A stretch of 64,000 bases of DNA from Flavobacteriaceae bacterium PS02336 (lineage in GTDB: Bacteria; Bacteroidota; Bacteroidia; Flavobacteriales; Flavobacteriaceae): the NCBI GenBank assembly GCA_029960065.1, contig JASCOF010000006.1, forward strand, positions 62,001-126,000. The letters are read 5' to 3'. The notes below the pieces were generated by a model. That model had not been told where the DNA came from. It made no database searches and was given only the letters and a program-made list of their open reading frames with translations. The stretch's first letter is position 1. Every line of letters begins with the position of its first letter. Of the stretch, positions 9,398-15,830 are shown in pieces. Made by a program: the position numbers and the translations under genes.

Positions 9398-9769
9398 TTA
9401 TTTTAACTCAACAACAGCTCCAGCTTCTTCTAATGATTTTTTAAGACCTTCAGCCTCTTCTTTAGAAACACCTTCTTTAACAGTACTTGGAGCACCATCA
9501 ACTACATCTTTAGCTTCTTTAAGACCTAAACCTGTAAGTTCTTTAACTAATTTTACAACTGCTAATTTAGAAGCACCAGCTTCTTTTAATACAACTGTAA
9601 ATTCAGTTTGTGCTTCTTCAGCAGCACCTTCTCCACCACCAGCAGCAACTACTACAGCTGCAGCAGCAGGCTCGATACCATACTCGTCTTTTAATATTGT
9701 TGCTAATTCGTTAACTTCTTTAACTGTTAAGTTAACTAATTGTTCTGCGAATTGTTTCAAATCTGCCAT
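9398..9769 (-). CDS. rplL: 50S ribosomal protein L7/L12
   Basis: A 123-residue acidic protein with the standard architecture: an N-terminal dimerisation domain (ADLKQFAEQLVNLTVKEVNEL), an Ala/Gly-rich flexible hinge around residues 35-50, and a C-terminal domain ending in AGAVVELK that recruits translational GTPases. It forms the ribosomal stalk with L10, whose gene lies 93 bp upstream. A strong hairpin follows it before rpoB, which fits the need for several L7/L12 copies per ribosome. Confidence 0.97.
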   Translation of the reverse strand: MADLKQFAEQLVNLTVKEVNELATILKDEYGIEPAAAAVVVAAGGGEGAAEEAQTEFTVVLKEAGASKLAVVKLVKELTGLGLKEAKDVVDGAPSTVKEGVSKEEAEGLKKSLEEAGAVVELK

Positions 9770-9862
9770 TTTTTCTATCGTTTAAAATGATTTGTAAAAA
9801 TATAATTTATTTATTGTGCGCTAATTTAAGCAACAAGGAAGCAAGCTTCCCTGCTTTGATTA

Positions 9863-10366
9863 TTATGCTTCAGTTTCTTCTTCGCTTCCTGCGAATTTGT
9901 TTTGTAAAGCAGAAATAATTCTTTGAGCTGGAGATTGTAATAATCCAATAAGTTCTCCAAGTAACTCTTCTTTAGATTTAATAGTTGCTAATGCATCTAA
10001 TTGGTTATCCCCAATGTATACTTCTGAATTGATGTAAGCTCCTTTTAAAACTGGTTTATCAGATTTCTTACGGAAATCTTTGATAATTTTTCCAGGTGCG
10101 TTAGCAACATCAGAAATAAAGATAGCACTGTTACCAGTTAAAACTGTAGGTAAATCACCATAATCATTAGAAGAAGCTTCCATTGCTTTTGCAAGCAAAG
10201 TGTTCTTTACAACTTCTAATTTGATACCTGCTTTAAAACAAGCTCTACGTAAGTTTGAAGTTGTCTCTGCGTTTAAACCAGAAATATCAGATACATAAAT
10301 GATATTTGTACCAGCTAACTGCGCAGTTAAATTTTCAATCGCGATTGATTTTTCTTCTCTAGTCAT
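9863..10366 (-). CDS. rplJ: 50S ribosomal protein L10
   Basis: A 167-residue L10 protein starting MTREEKSIAIENL, with the conserved RNA-binding N-terminal domain and a C-terminal helix (LLQSPAQRIISALQNKFAGS) that binds L7/L12 dimers. It anchors the stalk to 23S rRNA and L11. It lies 22 bp after rplA, too close for a separate long L10 leader, so any autoregulation by an L10 leader would have to use the rplA 3' end. Confidence 0.97.
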   Translation of the reverse strand: MTREEKSIAIENLTAQLAGTNIIYVSDISGLNAETTSNLRRACFKAGIKLEVVKNTLLAKAMEASSNDYGDLPTVLTGNSAIFISDVANAPGKIIKDFRKKSDKPVLKGAYINSEVYIGDNQLDALATIKSKEELLGELIGLLQSPAQRIISALQNKFAGSEEETEA

Positions 10367-10388
10367 ACTAAAAATTTTTAACTACCAA

Positions 10389-11078
10389 TTATACTGCTTT
10401 TGGGTCTAATGCAATAGCAGGACTCATTGTGCTTGTAAGGTGAATACCTTTAATGTATGTACCTTTAGCAGCAGTTGGTTTAAGTTTTATTAATGTTTGA
10501 ATAATTTCGTGTGCGTTGTCAACAATCTGCTCAGCTCCAAAAGAAACTTTACCGATTCCTGCGTGTACGATACCAGTTTTATCAACTTTAAAGTCAATTT
10601 TACCAGCTTTAACTTCTTGAACAGCTTTTGCAACATCCATAGTTACAGTACCTGTTTTAGGGTTTGGCATTAAACCTCTAGGTCCTAAAATACGACCTAA
10701 TGGACCTAATTTACCCATTACAGCAGGCATAGTGATGATAACATCTACATCTGTCCAACCGTCTTTAATTTTTTGTAAGTAATCGTCAAGACCAACGTGA
10801 TCTGCTCCAGCCTCTCTTGCTTCAGCCTCTTTATCTGGAGTAACCAACGCTAATACTTTAACGTCTTTTCCTGTTCCGTGAGGTAAAGTTACCACACCTC
10901 TTACCATTTGATTCGCTTTTCTTGGATCTACACCCAGACGAACTGCGATATCAACAGACTCATCAAATTTTGCAGAAGCAACAACTTTCAATAATGCCGC
11001 AGCATCTTTTAGAGAGTATAATTTGTTCTTTTCAATTTTTGAAGCAGCCTCTTTTTGCTTTTTTGTTAATTTTGCCAT
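10389..11078 (-). CDS. rplA: 50S ribosomal protein L1
   Basis: A 229-residue L1 protein with the typical two-domain fold. The signature region VMGKLGPLGRILGPRGLMPNP lies mid-protein. It binds 23S rRNA at the mobile L1 stalk, which handles the exiting tRNA, and in many bacteria represses the rplK-rplA mRNA. It lies 13 bp after rplK, so the two are translationally close. A hairpin before rplK (11545-11573) could be the target if L1 autoregulation exists here. Confidence 0.97.
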   Translation of the reverse strand: MAKLTKKQKEAASKIEKNKLYSLKDAAALLKVVASAKFDESVDIAVRLGVDPRKANQMVRGVVTLPHGTGKDVKVLALVTPDKEAEAREAGADHVGLDDYLQKIKDGWTDVDVIITMPAVMGKLGPLGRILGPRGLMPNPKTGTVTMDVAKAVQEVKAGKIDFKVDKTGIVHAGIGKVSFGAEQIVDNAHEIIQTLIKLKPTAAKGTYIKGIHLTSTMSPAIALDPKAV

Positions 11079-11091
11079 GTCTTTTTCTTAA

Positions 11092-11529
11092 TTAAAAAGG
11101 AGCATCTCCTGATACAGTTATACCCATAGATCTAGCTGTTCCAGCAACCATACTCATAGCTTTCTCAATTGTGAAAGCGTTTAAGTCCGGCATTTTGTCT
11201 TCAGCAATAGTTCTAATTTGTTCCCAAGTAACGCTAGCTACTTTTTTACGATTAGGCTCACCAGAACCAGATTTTAGCTTTGCAGCTTCCATTAACTGAA
11301 CTGCTGCTGGAGGAGTCTTAACAACAAAATCGAATGATTTGTCTTTGTACACAGTGATTTGCACTGGACAAATTTTGCCAGGTTTATCTTGAGTTCTAGC
11401 ATTAAATTGCTTACAAAACTCCATGATATTAACCCCAGCAGCTCCTAAAGCAGGTCCAACCGGTGGCGACGGATTCGCAGCACCTCCCTTAACTTGTAGT
11501 TTAACTACCTTACTAATTTCTTTAGCCAT
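11092..11529 (-). CDS. rplK: 50S ribosomal protein L11
   Basis: The conserved L11 N-terminus MAKEISKVVKLQVKGG begins at the ATG at 11529, giving 145 residues, the usual length. A longer in-frame reading from 11556 would add nine non-conserved residues overlapping the leader hairpin, so I chose the internal start. The GGAANPSPPVGPALG proline-rich segment and the C-terminal RNA-binding domain are present. L11 forms the GTPase-associated centre with 23S rRNA. It follows nusG and is joined to rplA by 13 bp. Confidence 0.96.
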   Translation of the reverse strand: MAKEISKVVKLQVKGGAANPSPPVGPALGAAGVNIMEFCKQFNARTQDKPGKICPVQITVYKDKSFDFVVKTPPAAVQLMEAAKLKSGSGEPNRKKVASVTWEQIRTIAEDKMPDLNAFTIEKAMSMVAGTARSMGITVSGDAPF

Positions 11530-11544
11530 TTTTAAAAAATTTAA

Positions 11545-11573
11545 CATTGTAATCAATGGAAGCGATTACAATG
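11545..11573 (-). promoter_or_regulatory. Leader hairpin between nusG and rplK
   Basis: Perfect 10-bp arms CATTGTAATC/GATTACAATG surround a 9-nt loop, 15 bases before the rplK start codon. It has no T-run, so it is not an obvious terminator. Position suggests a control element for L11-L1 synthesis (an L1 target in other bacteria). No similarity to a known L1-binding site was checked. Confidence 0.55.
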
Positions 11574-11595
11574 GTTTATTATAGTGTAACAAAAA

Positions 11596-12150
11596 TTATA
11601 CTTTTTCTACTTGCATAAAACTTAACTCTAGTGGTGTTTTTCTTCCGAAAATCTTAACCATTACTTCAAGTTTACGCTTTTCTTCATTGATTTTCTCAAC
11701 AGATCCGTTAAATCCATTGAAAGGTCCATCAATAACCTTAACCGTTTCCCCAACACTAAATGGAATAGAACGAGTGTCTGTATTTACAGCTAACTCATCT
11801 ACCTTACCTAACATACGGTTTACTTCAGAAAGTCTTAAAGGAACAGGTTCCCCGCCTTTAGTTTCTCCTAAAAATCCAATAACACTAGTAATTGACTTAA
11901 TAATATGAGGGATTTCACCAACTAAGTTAGCTTCAATCATAACATATCCAGGAAAGTAAACTTTATCCTTAGACGATTTTTTCCCATCTTTTACAGTAAC
12001 TACTTTTTCAGTAGGAACCAAAACCTGAGAAACATAATCCTCCATACCTAATCTCGCAATCTCAGTCTCGATATAAGCTTTCACTTTATTCTCTTGACCA
12101 CTAACCGCTCTAACTACGTACCATTTTTTCACATTATTATCTGCCATCAC
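11596..12150 (-). CDS. nusG: Transcription termination/antitermination factor NusG
   Basis: A 184-residue NusG. The N-terminal NGN domain starts KKWYVVRAVSGQENKVK and contains the VTVKDGKKSSKDKVYFPGYV stretch. The C-terminal KOW domain has VKVIDGPFNGFNG. NusG binds RNA polymerase and links it to the ribosome (S10), Rho or antitermination factors. It is 7 bp after secE, the usual pairing, and the start could be either of two adjacent Met codons. Confidence 0.96.
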   Translation of the reverse strand: MMADNNVKKWYVVRAVSGQENKVKAYIETEIARLGMEDYVSQVLVPTEKVVTVKDGKKSSKDKVYFPGYVMIEANLVGEIPHIIKSITSVIGFLGETKGGEPVPLRLSEVNRMLGKVDELAVNTDTRSIPFSVGETVKVIDGPFNGFNGSVEKINEEKRKLEVMVKIFGRKTPLELSFMQVEKV

Positions 12151-12157
12151 AAAAAAA

Positions 12158-12355
12158 TTATCCTTTTAACCAGTTAAAAAATCCAGCCAAAGCTTTTGCA
12201 AAAAATTCGTCCACTCCCCATGTTGCCAAAGCGAATAAAATCGAAAATACAGCCACAACAATTGTCAATTTTTGAACTTCAGCCCAAGCTGGCCAAGTAA
12301 CATTTGACTTTAACTCTTCGAAAGCCTCTGATAAATAATTAGTAACTTTTGTCAT
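12158..12355 (-). CDS. secE: Preprotein translocase subunit SecE
   Basis: A 65-residue single-span SecE: an amphipathic helix (YLSEAFEELKSNVTWPAWAEVQK) followed by one transmembrane helix (LTIVVAVFSILFALATWGVDEFF). The W-P-x-W motif before the membrane helix is typical. It stabilises SecY in the inner-membrane translocon. The gene is between tRNA-Trp and nusG, its conserved bacterial position. Confidence 0.95.
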   Translation of the reverse strand: MTKVTNYLSEAFEELKSNVTWPAWAEVQKLTIVVAVFSILFALATWGVDEFFAKALAGFFNWLKG

Positions 12356-12373
12356 TTGATATATTTTTTATTG

Positions 12374-12444
12374 CACGGGCGGAGGGATTCGAACCCCCAT
12401 CAACGGTTTTGGAGACCGCTATTCTACCCTTGAACTACGCCCGT
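12374..12444 (-). tRNA. tRNA-Trp(CCA)
   Basis: The acceptor stem ACGGGCG/CGCCCGT closes a full cloverleaf. The anticodon loop CTCCAAA gives anticodon CCA, and the T-arm GGTTCGAATCC is present. The discriminator is G and the terminal CCA is not encoded. It lies between tuf and secE, as in many bacteria. Confidence 0.97.
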
Positions 12445-12448
12445 AATT

Positions 12449-12484
12449 AAAGCCAGTGATTTCAGTTAAGAAATCACTGGCTTT
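12449..12484. terminator. Hairpin between tuf and tRNA-Trp
   Basis: A 12-bp stem AGCCAGTGATTT/AAATCACTGGCT with an 8-nt loop lies 15 bp after the tuf stop codon. The T-run on the tuf strand is weak (TTTAATTA). It may be a processing or partial-termination signal that leaves some transcription through into tRNA-Trp-secE-nusG. Confidence 0.7.
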
Positions 12485-12499
12485 TATTTATTTATAGAA

Positions 12500-13687
12500 T
12501 TACTCTACGATTTCAGTAACCTGACCAGCACCAACTGTTCTACCACCTTCACGGATAGCAAAACGTAAACCTACGTTCATAGCGATTGGGCTTAATAAAG
12601 CAACTTCAATAGTTAAGTTATCACCTGGCATTACCATCTCTACACCTGCTGGTAAAGAAATAACTCCTGTTACGTCAGTTGTACGTACGTAGAACTGTGG
12701 ACGGTAGTTATTGTGGAATGGAGTGTGACGTCCACCTTCTTCTTTTTTCAAGATATAAACCTCAGCTTTGAATTTAGCGTGTGGTTTTACTGAACCTGGC
12801 TTAATAATAACCATACCTCTTTTGATATCAGCTTTATCAATACCTCTTAACAATAAACCTACGTTATCTCCAGCTTCACCTCTATCAAGGATTTTACGGA
12901 ACATCTCAACTCCAGTAATAGTAGAAGTTAATTTTTCAGCTCCCATACCAATGATTTCAACAGGATCTCCAGTGTTAGCAACTCCAGTTTCGATACGACC
13001 TGTAGCAACAGTTCCACGACCTGTAATTGTAAATACGTCCTCAACTGGCATCAAGAATGGTTTAGCAACGTCACGCACTGGCTCTTCGATCCAAGCATCA
13101 ACAGCTTCCATTAATTCGATAATTTTAGGTACCCAGTTTGGATCATTGTTTAATCCTCCTAAAGCAGAACCTTGAACTACAGGACCATTATCTCCATCAT
13201 ATTCGTAGAAAGATAATAAATCTCTAATTTCCATTTCAACAAGCTCTAATAACTCAGCATCATCAACCATATCCACTTTGTTCATGAAAACAACGATTCT
13301 TGGAATACCAACCTGACGACCTAAAAGGATGTGCTCACGAGTTTGTGGCATTGGACCATCTGTAGCAGCAACTACTAAGATAGCTCCGTCCATTTGAGCA
13401 GCACCAGTAACCATGTTTTTTACGTAATCCGCGTGACCTGGACAGTCAACGTGAGCGTAGTGACGGTTAGCAGTTTCGTACTCTACGTGTGATGTATTAA
13501 TAGTAATACCTCTTTCTTTCTCCTCTGGAGCGTTATCGATTTGATCAAACGATTTTGCTTGACAGTAACCAGCATCTGACAATACTTTTGTAATTGCAGC
13601 AGTTAATGTAGTTTTTCCGTGATCTACGTGTCCAATTGTACCTATGTTTAAGTGCGGTTTGGAACGATTAAAATTCTCCTTTGCCAT
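12500..13687 (-). CDS. tuf: Elongation factor Tu
   Basis: A 395-residue EF-Tu. The GTPase P-loop GHVDHGKTT lies at residues 19-27. The switch region has RGITINTSHVEYET, with the DCPGHADYVKNM and NKVDMVDD nucleotide-binding motifs. Domains 2 and 3 end in FAIREGGRTVGAGQVTEI. It delivers aminoacyl-tRNA to the ribosome. It is encoded behind the tRNA-Thr/Tyr/Thr cluster and before tRNA-Trp-secE, the arrangement of E. coli tufB. A 3-tRNA plus tuf co-transcript from a promoter near 14154 is likely. Confidence 0.98.
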   Translation of the reverse strand: MAKENFNRSKPHLNIGTIGHVDHGKTTLTAAITKVLSDAGYCQAKSFDQIDNAPEEKERGITINTSHVEYETANRHYAHVDCPGHADYVKNMVTGAAQMDGAILVVAATDGPMPQTREHILLGRQVGIPRIVVFMNKVDMVDDAELLELVEMEIRDLLSFYEYDGDNGPVVQGSALGGLNNDPNWVPKIIELMEAVDAWIEEPVRDVAKPFLMPVEDVFTITGRGTVATGRIETGVANTGDPVEIIGMGAEKLTSTITGVEMFRKILDRGEAGDNVGLLLRGIDKADIKRGMVIIKPGSVKPHAKFKAEVYILKKEEGGRHTPFHNNYRPQFYVRTTDVTGVISLPAGVEMVMPGDNLTIEVALLSPIAMNVGLRFAIREGGRTVGAGQVTEIVE

Positions 13688-13742
13688 TTTACTTAATTTT
13701 TAATCTTAGTTATATATTAATTTTCAATTTCCTACTTACTTG

Positions 13743-13814
13743 AGCCAATGTCGGGATTTGAACCCGAGACCTCTTCCTTACCAAGGAAGCACTCTACCCC
13801 TGAGCTACACCGGC
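13743..13814 (-). tRNA. tRNA-Thr(GGT)
   Basis: The acceptor stem GCCGGTG/CATTGGC includes two G-U pairs. The anticodon loop TTGGTAA within CTTCC/GGAAG gives anticodon GGT. The discriminator is U and CCA is not encoded. It lies 55 bp upstream of tuf. Confidence 0.97.
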
Positions 13815-13831
13815 AGAGAGTTCTTATTTGA

Positions 13832-13859
13832 GATTTCAGAATTTAGATTTTAGACATCA
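13832..13859. repeat. Period-7 degenerate repeat in the tRNA spacer
   Basis: Four consecutive heptads GATTTCA, GAATTTA, GATTTTA and GACATCA lie between tRNA-Thr(GGT) and tRNA-Tyr. This spacer is where E. coli and many relatives carry tRNA-Gly; no tRNA is present here. Confidence 0.7.
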
Positions 13860-13901
13860 ACAATCTAAAATAAAATTAAGAATCTTAAACTTCTTTTTTT
13901 G

Positions 13902-13982
13902 TGGGGAGAGCAGGATTCGAACCTGCGAAGTTCACACAGCAGATTTACAGTCTGCCCTCGTTGGCCGCTTGAGTATCTCCCC
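13902..13982 (-). tRNA. tRNA-Tyr(GTA)
   Basis: An 81-nt class II tRNA with a long variable arm. The acceptor is GGGGAGA/TCTCCCC. The anticodon loop CTGTAAA between CAGA and TCTG gives GTA. The discriminator is A and CCA is not encoded. Confidence 0.97.
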
Positions 13983-14042
13983 TAATTTTTAAAATCCTAT
14001 TATTTTAAAGAACAAATTTCAAATCGTATTTGAAATATTTTG

Positions 14043-14116
14043 AGCCGATAGAGGGACTCGAACCCACGACCTGCTGATTACAAATCAGCTGCTCTAGCCA
14101 GCTGAGCTACATCGGC
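14043..14116 (-). tRNA. tRNA-Thr(TGT)
   Basis: The acceptor is GCCGATG/TATCGGC-like, with D-arm AGCTCAGCTGG. The anticodon loop TTGTAAT between CTGAT and ATCAG gives TGT. The discriminator is U and there is no encoded CCA. It is the first gene of the tRNA-tuf unit. Confidence 0.97.
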
Positions 14117-14153
14117 GAATGCATTAAAAAAGTCCGCTATTTCTAACGGACTG

Positions 14154-14161
14154 CAAATGTA
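14154..14161 (-). promoter_or_regulatory. Promoter -7 element of the tRNA-tuf unit (TACATTTG)
   Basis: The minus strand reads TACATTTG, a perfect TAnnTTTG element, about 38 bp before the first tRNA and just after the hpf stop codon. It is in the right place to drive the tRNA-Thr/Tyr/Thr-tuf transcript. Confidence 0.65.
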
Positions 14162-14206
14162 GCTATTTTATCTTTTAATCAAAACATTTTTTAAAAAAAA
14201 TTTCAA

Positions 14207-14509
14207 TTAAATATGTGCTCTTATTTTTTCTTTCCTTTTTACCAATAAACGTTCTAATGATTCTGCCGAAAGCTCTACAGCCTCTTCAAAGGTTTTACAC
14301 TGTTTCTTAACCAAAAAATCATCTCCGGGAACATTAATCTTAATCTCTACTGCTTTATTCTCCTTCTCACTTGTTCTCTCAACTTTTAAAAAAACATCAG
14401 CCGAAACAACTCGGTCATAATACTTCTCAAGCTTATCCATTCTTTCTTGAATAAAATCGACCAATTTTCTGTCGACAGTAAAATTAACTGCATGAACATC
14501 TACCTTCAT
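14207..14509 (-). CDS. hpf: Ribosome hibernation-promoting factor, HPF/RaiA family
   Basis: A 100-residue protein with the beta-alpha-beta-beta-beta-alpha fold pattern of the short HPF/YfiA family. It begins MKVDVHAVNFTVDRKLVDFIQERMDKLEKYYD and ends in the basic helix ESLERLLVKRKEKIRAH. It lacks the long C-terminal dimerisation domain of long HPF. The family binds the 30S decoding centre in stationary phase. It lies 35 bp downstream of the recombinase gene and upstream of the tRNA-tuf promoter, a translation-linked neighbourhood. Confidence 0.9.
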   Translation of the reverse strand: MKVDVHAVNFTVDRKLVDFIQERMDKLEKYYDRVVSADVFLKVERTSEKENKAVEIKINVPGDDFLVKKQCKTFEEAVELSAESLERLLVKRKEKIRAHI

Positions 14510-14544
14510 AATACAAATTTTAAAAATTTAACACTGTAGAATTA

Positions 14545-15438
14545 TTACTTATTTCTTGGATGGGCACCTTTATACACTTTCTTAAGCTCCGCCAAACTGT
14601 TATGCGTATATACTTGCGTAGATGCCAAACTAGAATGCCCTAACAATTCCTTGACTGAATTCAAATCTGCCCCGTTATTTAATAAGTGAGTTGCAAAAGT
14701 ATGCCTAAGCACATGCGGACTTTTTTTAACCTTTTCAGAGACTCTACTAAAGTATGAATTAATTAAACGATATACAAAAGATTCGCTCATTTTTAACCCT
14801 TTCTTTGAAACAAAAAAATAATCTGAATCAGCAATAGATTCTAAATCATCTCTCTCCTTTAAATAAGATCCAATCTGACTTGAGATAATTGGCAAAATCG
14901 GAATAATTCTTTCTTTATTTCTCTTACCCAAAACCTTTATTACACCAGATGAAAGATCCACATTCTTAATCATTAAATGAATTAATTCAGCACGACGCAT
15001 TCCTGTAACATAAAACATCTCCACAATAAGTTTATCGCGAACCTCTTCAAAACCTACCGGAATCTCAATTTCACTCAGCAAATCCTTCAATTCCTTTTCA
15101 GAAAAAGGAACTTGCACAACCTTGGGAACTTTTAAAGATTTATGCTTCAACATTGGATTTAAAGCAATTTGTTTTGTTTTGAGCAGAAATTTATAAAAAG
15201 CTTTTAAAGAAGCCATCTTTCTATTTACAGACACATTAGAAATCCCTTGATCAACCAAAAAAACGATCCAGCTTCTTATCTGACTATAATTTACTAAATC
15301 TACATTTTCTTGATCAAAATTCTCTTTAAGAAAATACTCAAAAGAAATCAGATCATTTAAATACGCCTGCGCCGTATGAGGAGAATATTTTTTCTCCAGT
15401 AAAAGATAATCCCCAAAAGCCTCTTTATTTGTTTTCAT
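14545..15438 (-). CDS. xerC: Tyrosine recombinase, XerC type
   Basis: About 297 residues from the chosen ATG (MKTNKEAFGDYLLLEKKYS). An in-frame Met at 15462 would add eight non-conserved residues. The N-terminal SAM-like core-binding domain covers about residues 5-85. The catalytic domain holds Arg in TGMRRAELIHL, the H-x-x-R box in HVLRHTFATHLL, the second His in LLGHSSLASTQVYTH and the nucleophilic Tyr there. Xer recombinases resolve chromosome dimers at dif. Bacteroidota often have two paralogues, so XerC rather than XerD is probable, not certain. No integrase-type context or att site is seen. Confidence 0.88.
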   Translation of the reverse strand: MKTNKEAFGDYLLLEKKYSPHTAQAYLNDLISFEYFLKENFDQENVDLVNYSQIRSWIVFLVDQGISNVSVNRKMASLKAFYKFLLKTKQIALNPMLKHKSLKVPKVVQVPFSEKELKDLLSEIEIPVGFEEVRDKLIVEMFYVTGMRRAELIHLMIKNVDLSSGVIKVLGKRNKERIIPILPIISSQIGSYLKERDDLESIADSDYFFVSKKGLKMSESFVYRLINSYFSRVSEKVKKSPHVLRHTFATHLLNNGADLNSVKELLGHSSLASTQVYTHNSLAELKKVYKGAHPRNK

Positions 15439-15468
15439 AATTAAAATCTCAATAATAAGCATAAAAAA

Positions 15469-15509
15469 ACCGTTAGAATCAAAATTAAAACATTTTGATC
15501 ACTAACGGT
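15469..15509 (-). terminator. Terminator after rpsU
   Basis: ACCGTTAG plus ATCAAAA pairs with TTTTGAT plus CTAACGGT, with a small internal mismatch and a short AT loop. On the minus strand it is followed by a T-run (TTTTTTTAT). It separates rpsU from the recombinase gene, whose start lies about 31 bp further on. Confidence 0.75.
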
Positions 15510-15531
15510 AATTATTTTTGAAAAGCTAATA

Positions 15532-15726
15532 TTAACTTTCTAAGCTATCTTTCAAACCTTGAATGTAAGCAGCTTTTTGAATTTGAGCTCTTTTTACAAC
15601 AGAAGGCTTAATAAAAGCAGTACGTGCTCTTAATTGACGAACAGTTCCTGTTTTATCAAATTTTCTTTTATAGCGCTTTAATGCTCTATCGATATTTTCT
15701 CCGTCTTTAATTGGTATAATTAACAT
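15532..15726 (-). CDS. rpsU: 30S ribosomal protein S21
   Basis: A 64-residue bS21: LIIPIKDGENIDRALKRYKRKFDKTG, then the basic helix with RQLRARTAFIKPSVVKRAQIQ. It binds the platform near the 3' end of 16S rRNA. In Bacteroidota bS21 helps bS18 and bS6 occlude the anti-Shine-Dalgarno sequence. Its own mRNA here carries a near-perfect Shine-Dalgarno (AGGAGGT, 9 nt before the ATG), which fits bS21 autoregulation: ribosomes lacking bS21 would translate rpsU preferentially. It has its own promoter and terminator. Confidence 0.97.
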   Translation of the reverse strand: MLIIPIKDGENIDRALKRYKRKFDKTGTVRQLRARTAFIKPSVVKRAQIQKAAYIQGLKDSLES

Positions 15727-15734
15727 AATATAGA

Positions 15735-15745
15735 CACCTCCTCTC
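15735..15745 (-). promoter_or_regulatory. Exceptional Shine-Dalgarno of rpsU (GAGAGGAGGTG)
   Basis: The rpsU leader reads GAGAGGAGGTG, with the core AGGAGGT at 15736-15742 and nine bases before the ATG at 15726. Other genes in this window lack such a sequence, in line with the general loss of SD use in Bacteroidota. The leader is about 20-25 nt long if transcription starts at the promoter at 15756-15763. Confidence 0.85.
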
Positions 15746-15755
15746 GTTAAGGCTG

Positions 15756-15763
15756 CAAATGTA
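15756..15763 (-). promoter_or_regulatory. rpsU promoter -7 element (TACATTTG)
   Basis: The minus strand reads TACATTTG, a perfect TAnnTTTG, 30 bp before the rpsU start. It gives a short leader that includes the Shine-Dalgarno sequence. Confidence 0.7.
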
Positions 15764-15830
15764 GAAATTAATTATTGATTATGAATTATAATTTGTGAAT
15801 TTATTTTTTAAAGAAAAGATAACCTCTTTA

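Noticed and set aside
9390..9785. Long plus-strand reading frame opposite rplL
   Set aside because: It lies entirely on the complementary strand of the Ala-rich rplL gene and reflects its codon bias; no start signals or homology.
11092..11556. Nine-residue longer L11
   Set aside because: The extra residues overlap the leader hairpin and are absent from the conserved L11 N-terminus MAKEISKVV.
14545..15438. Integrase or genomic-island hint from the tyrosine recombinase next to tRNA genes
   Set aside because: The protein is a housekeeping Xer type, there are no att-like duplications of the tRNA ends, and neighbours are all core genes.
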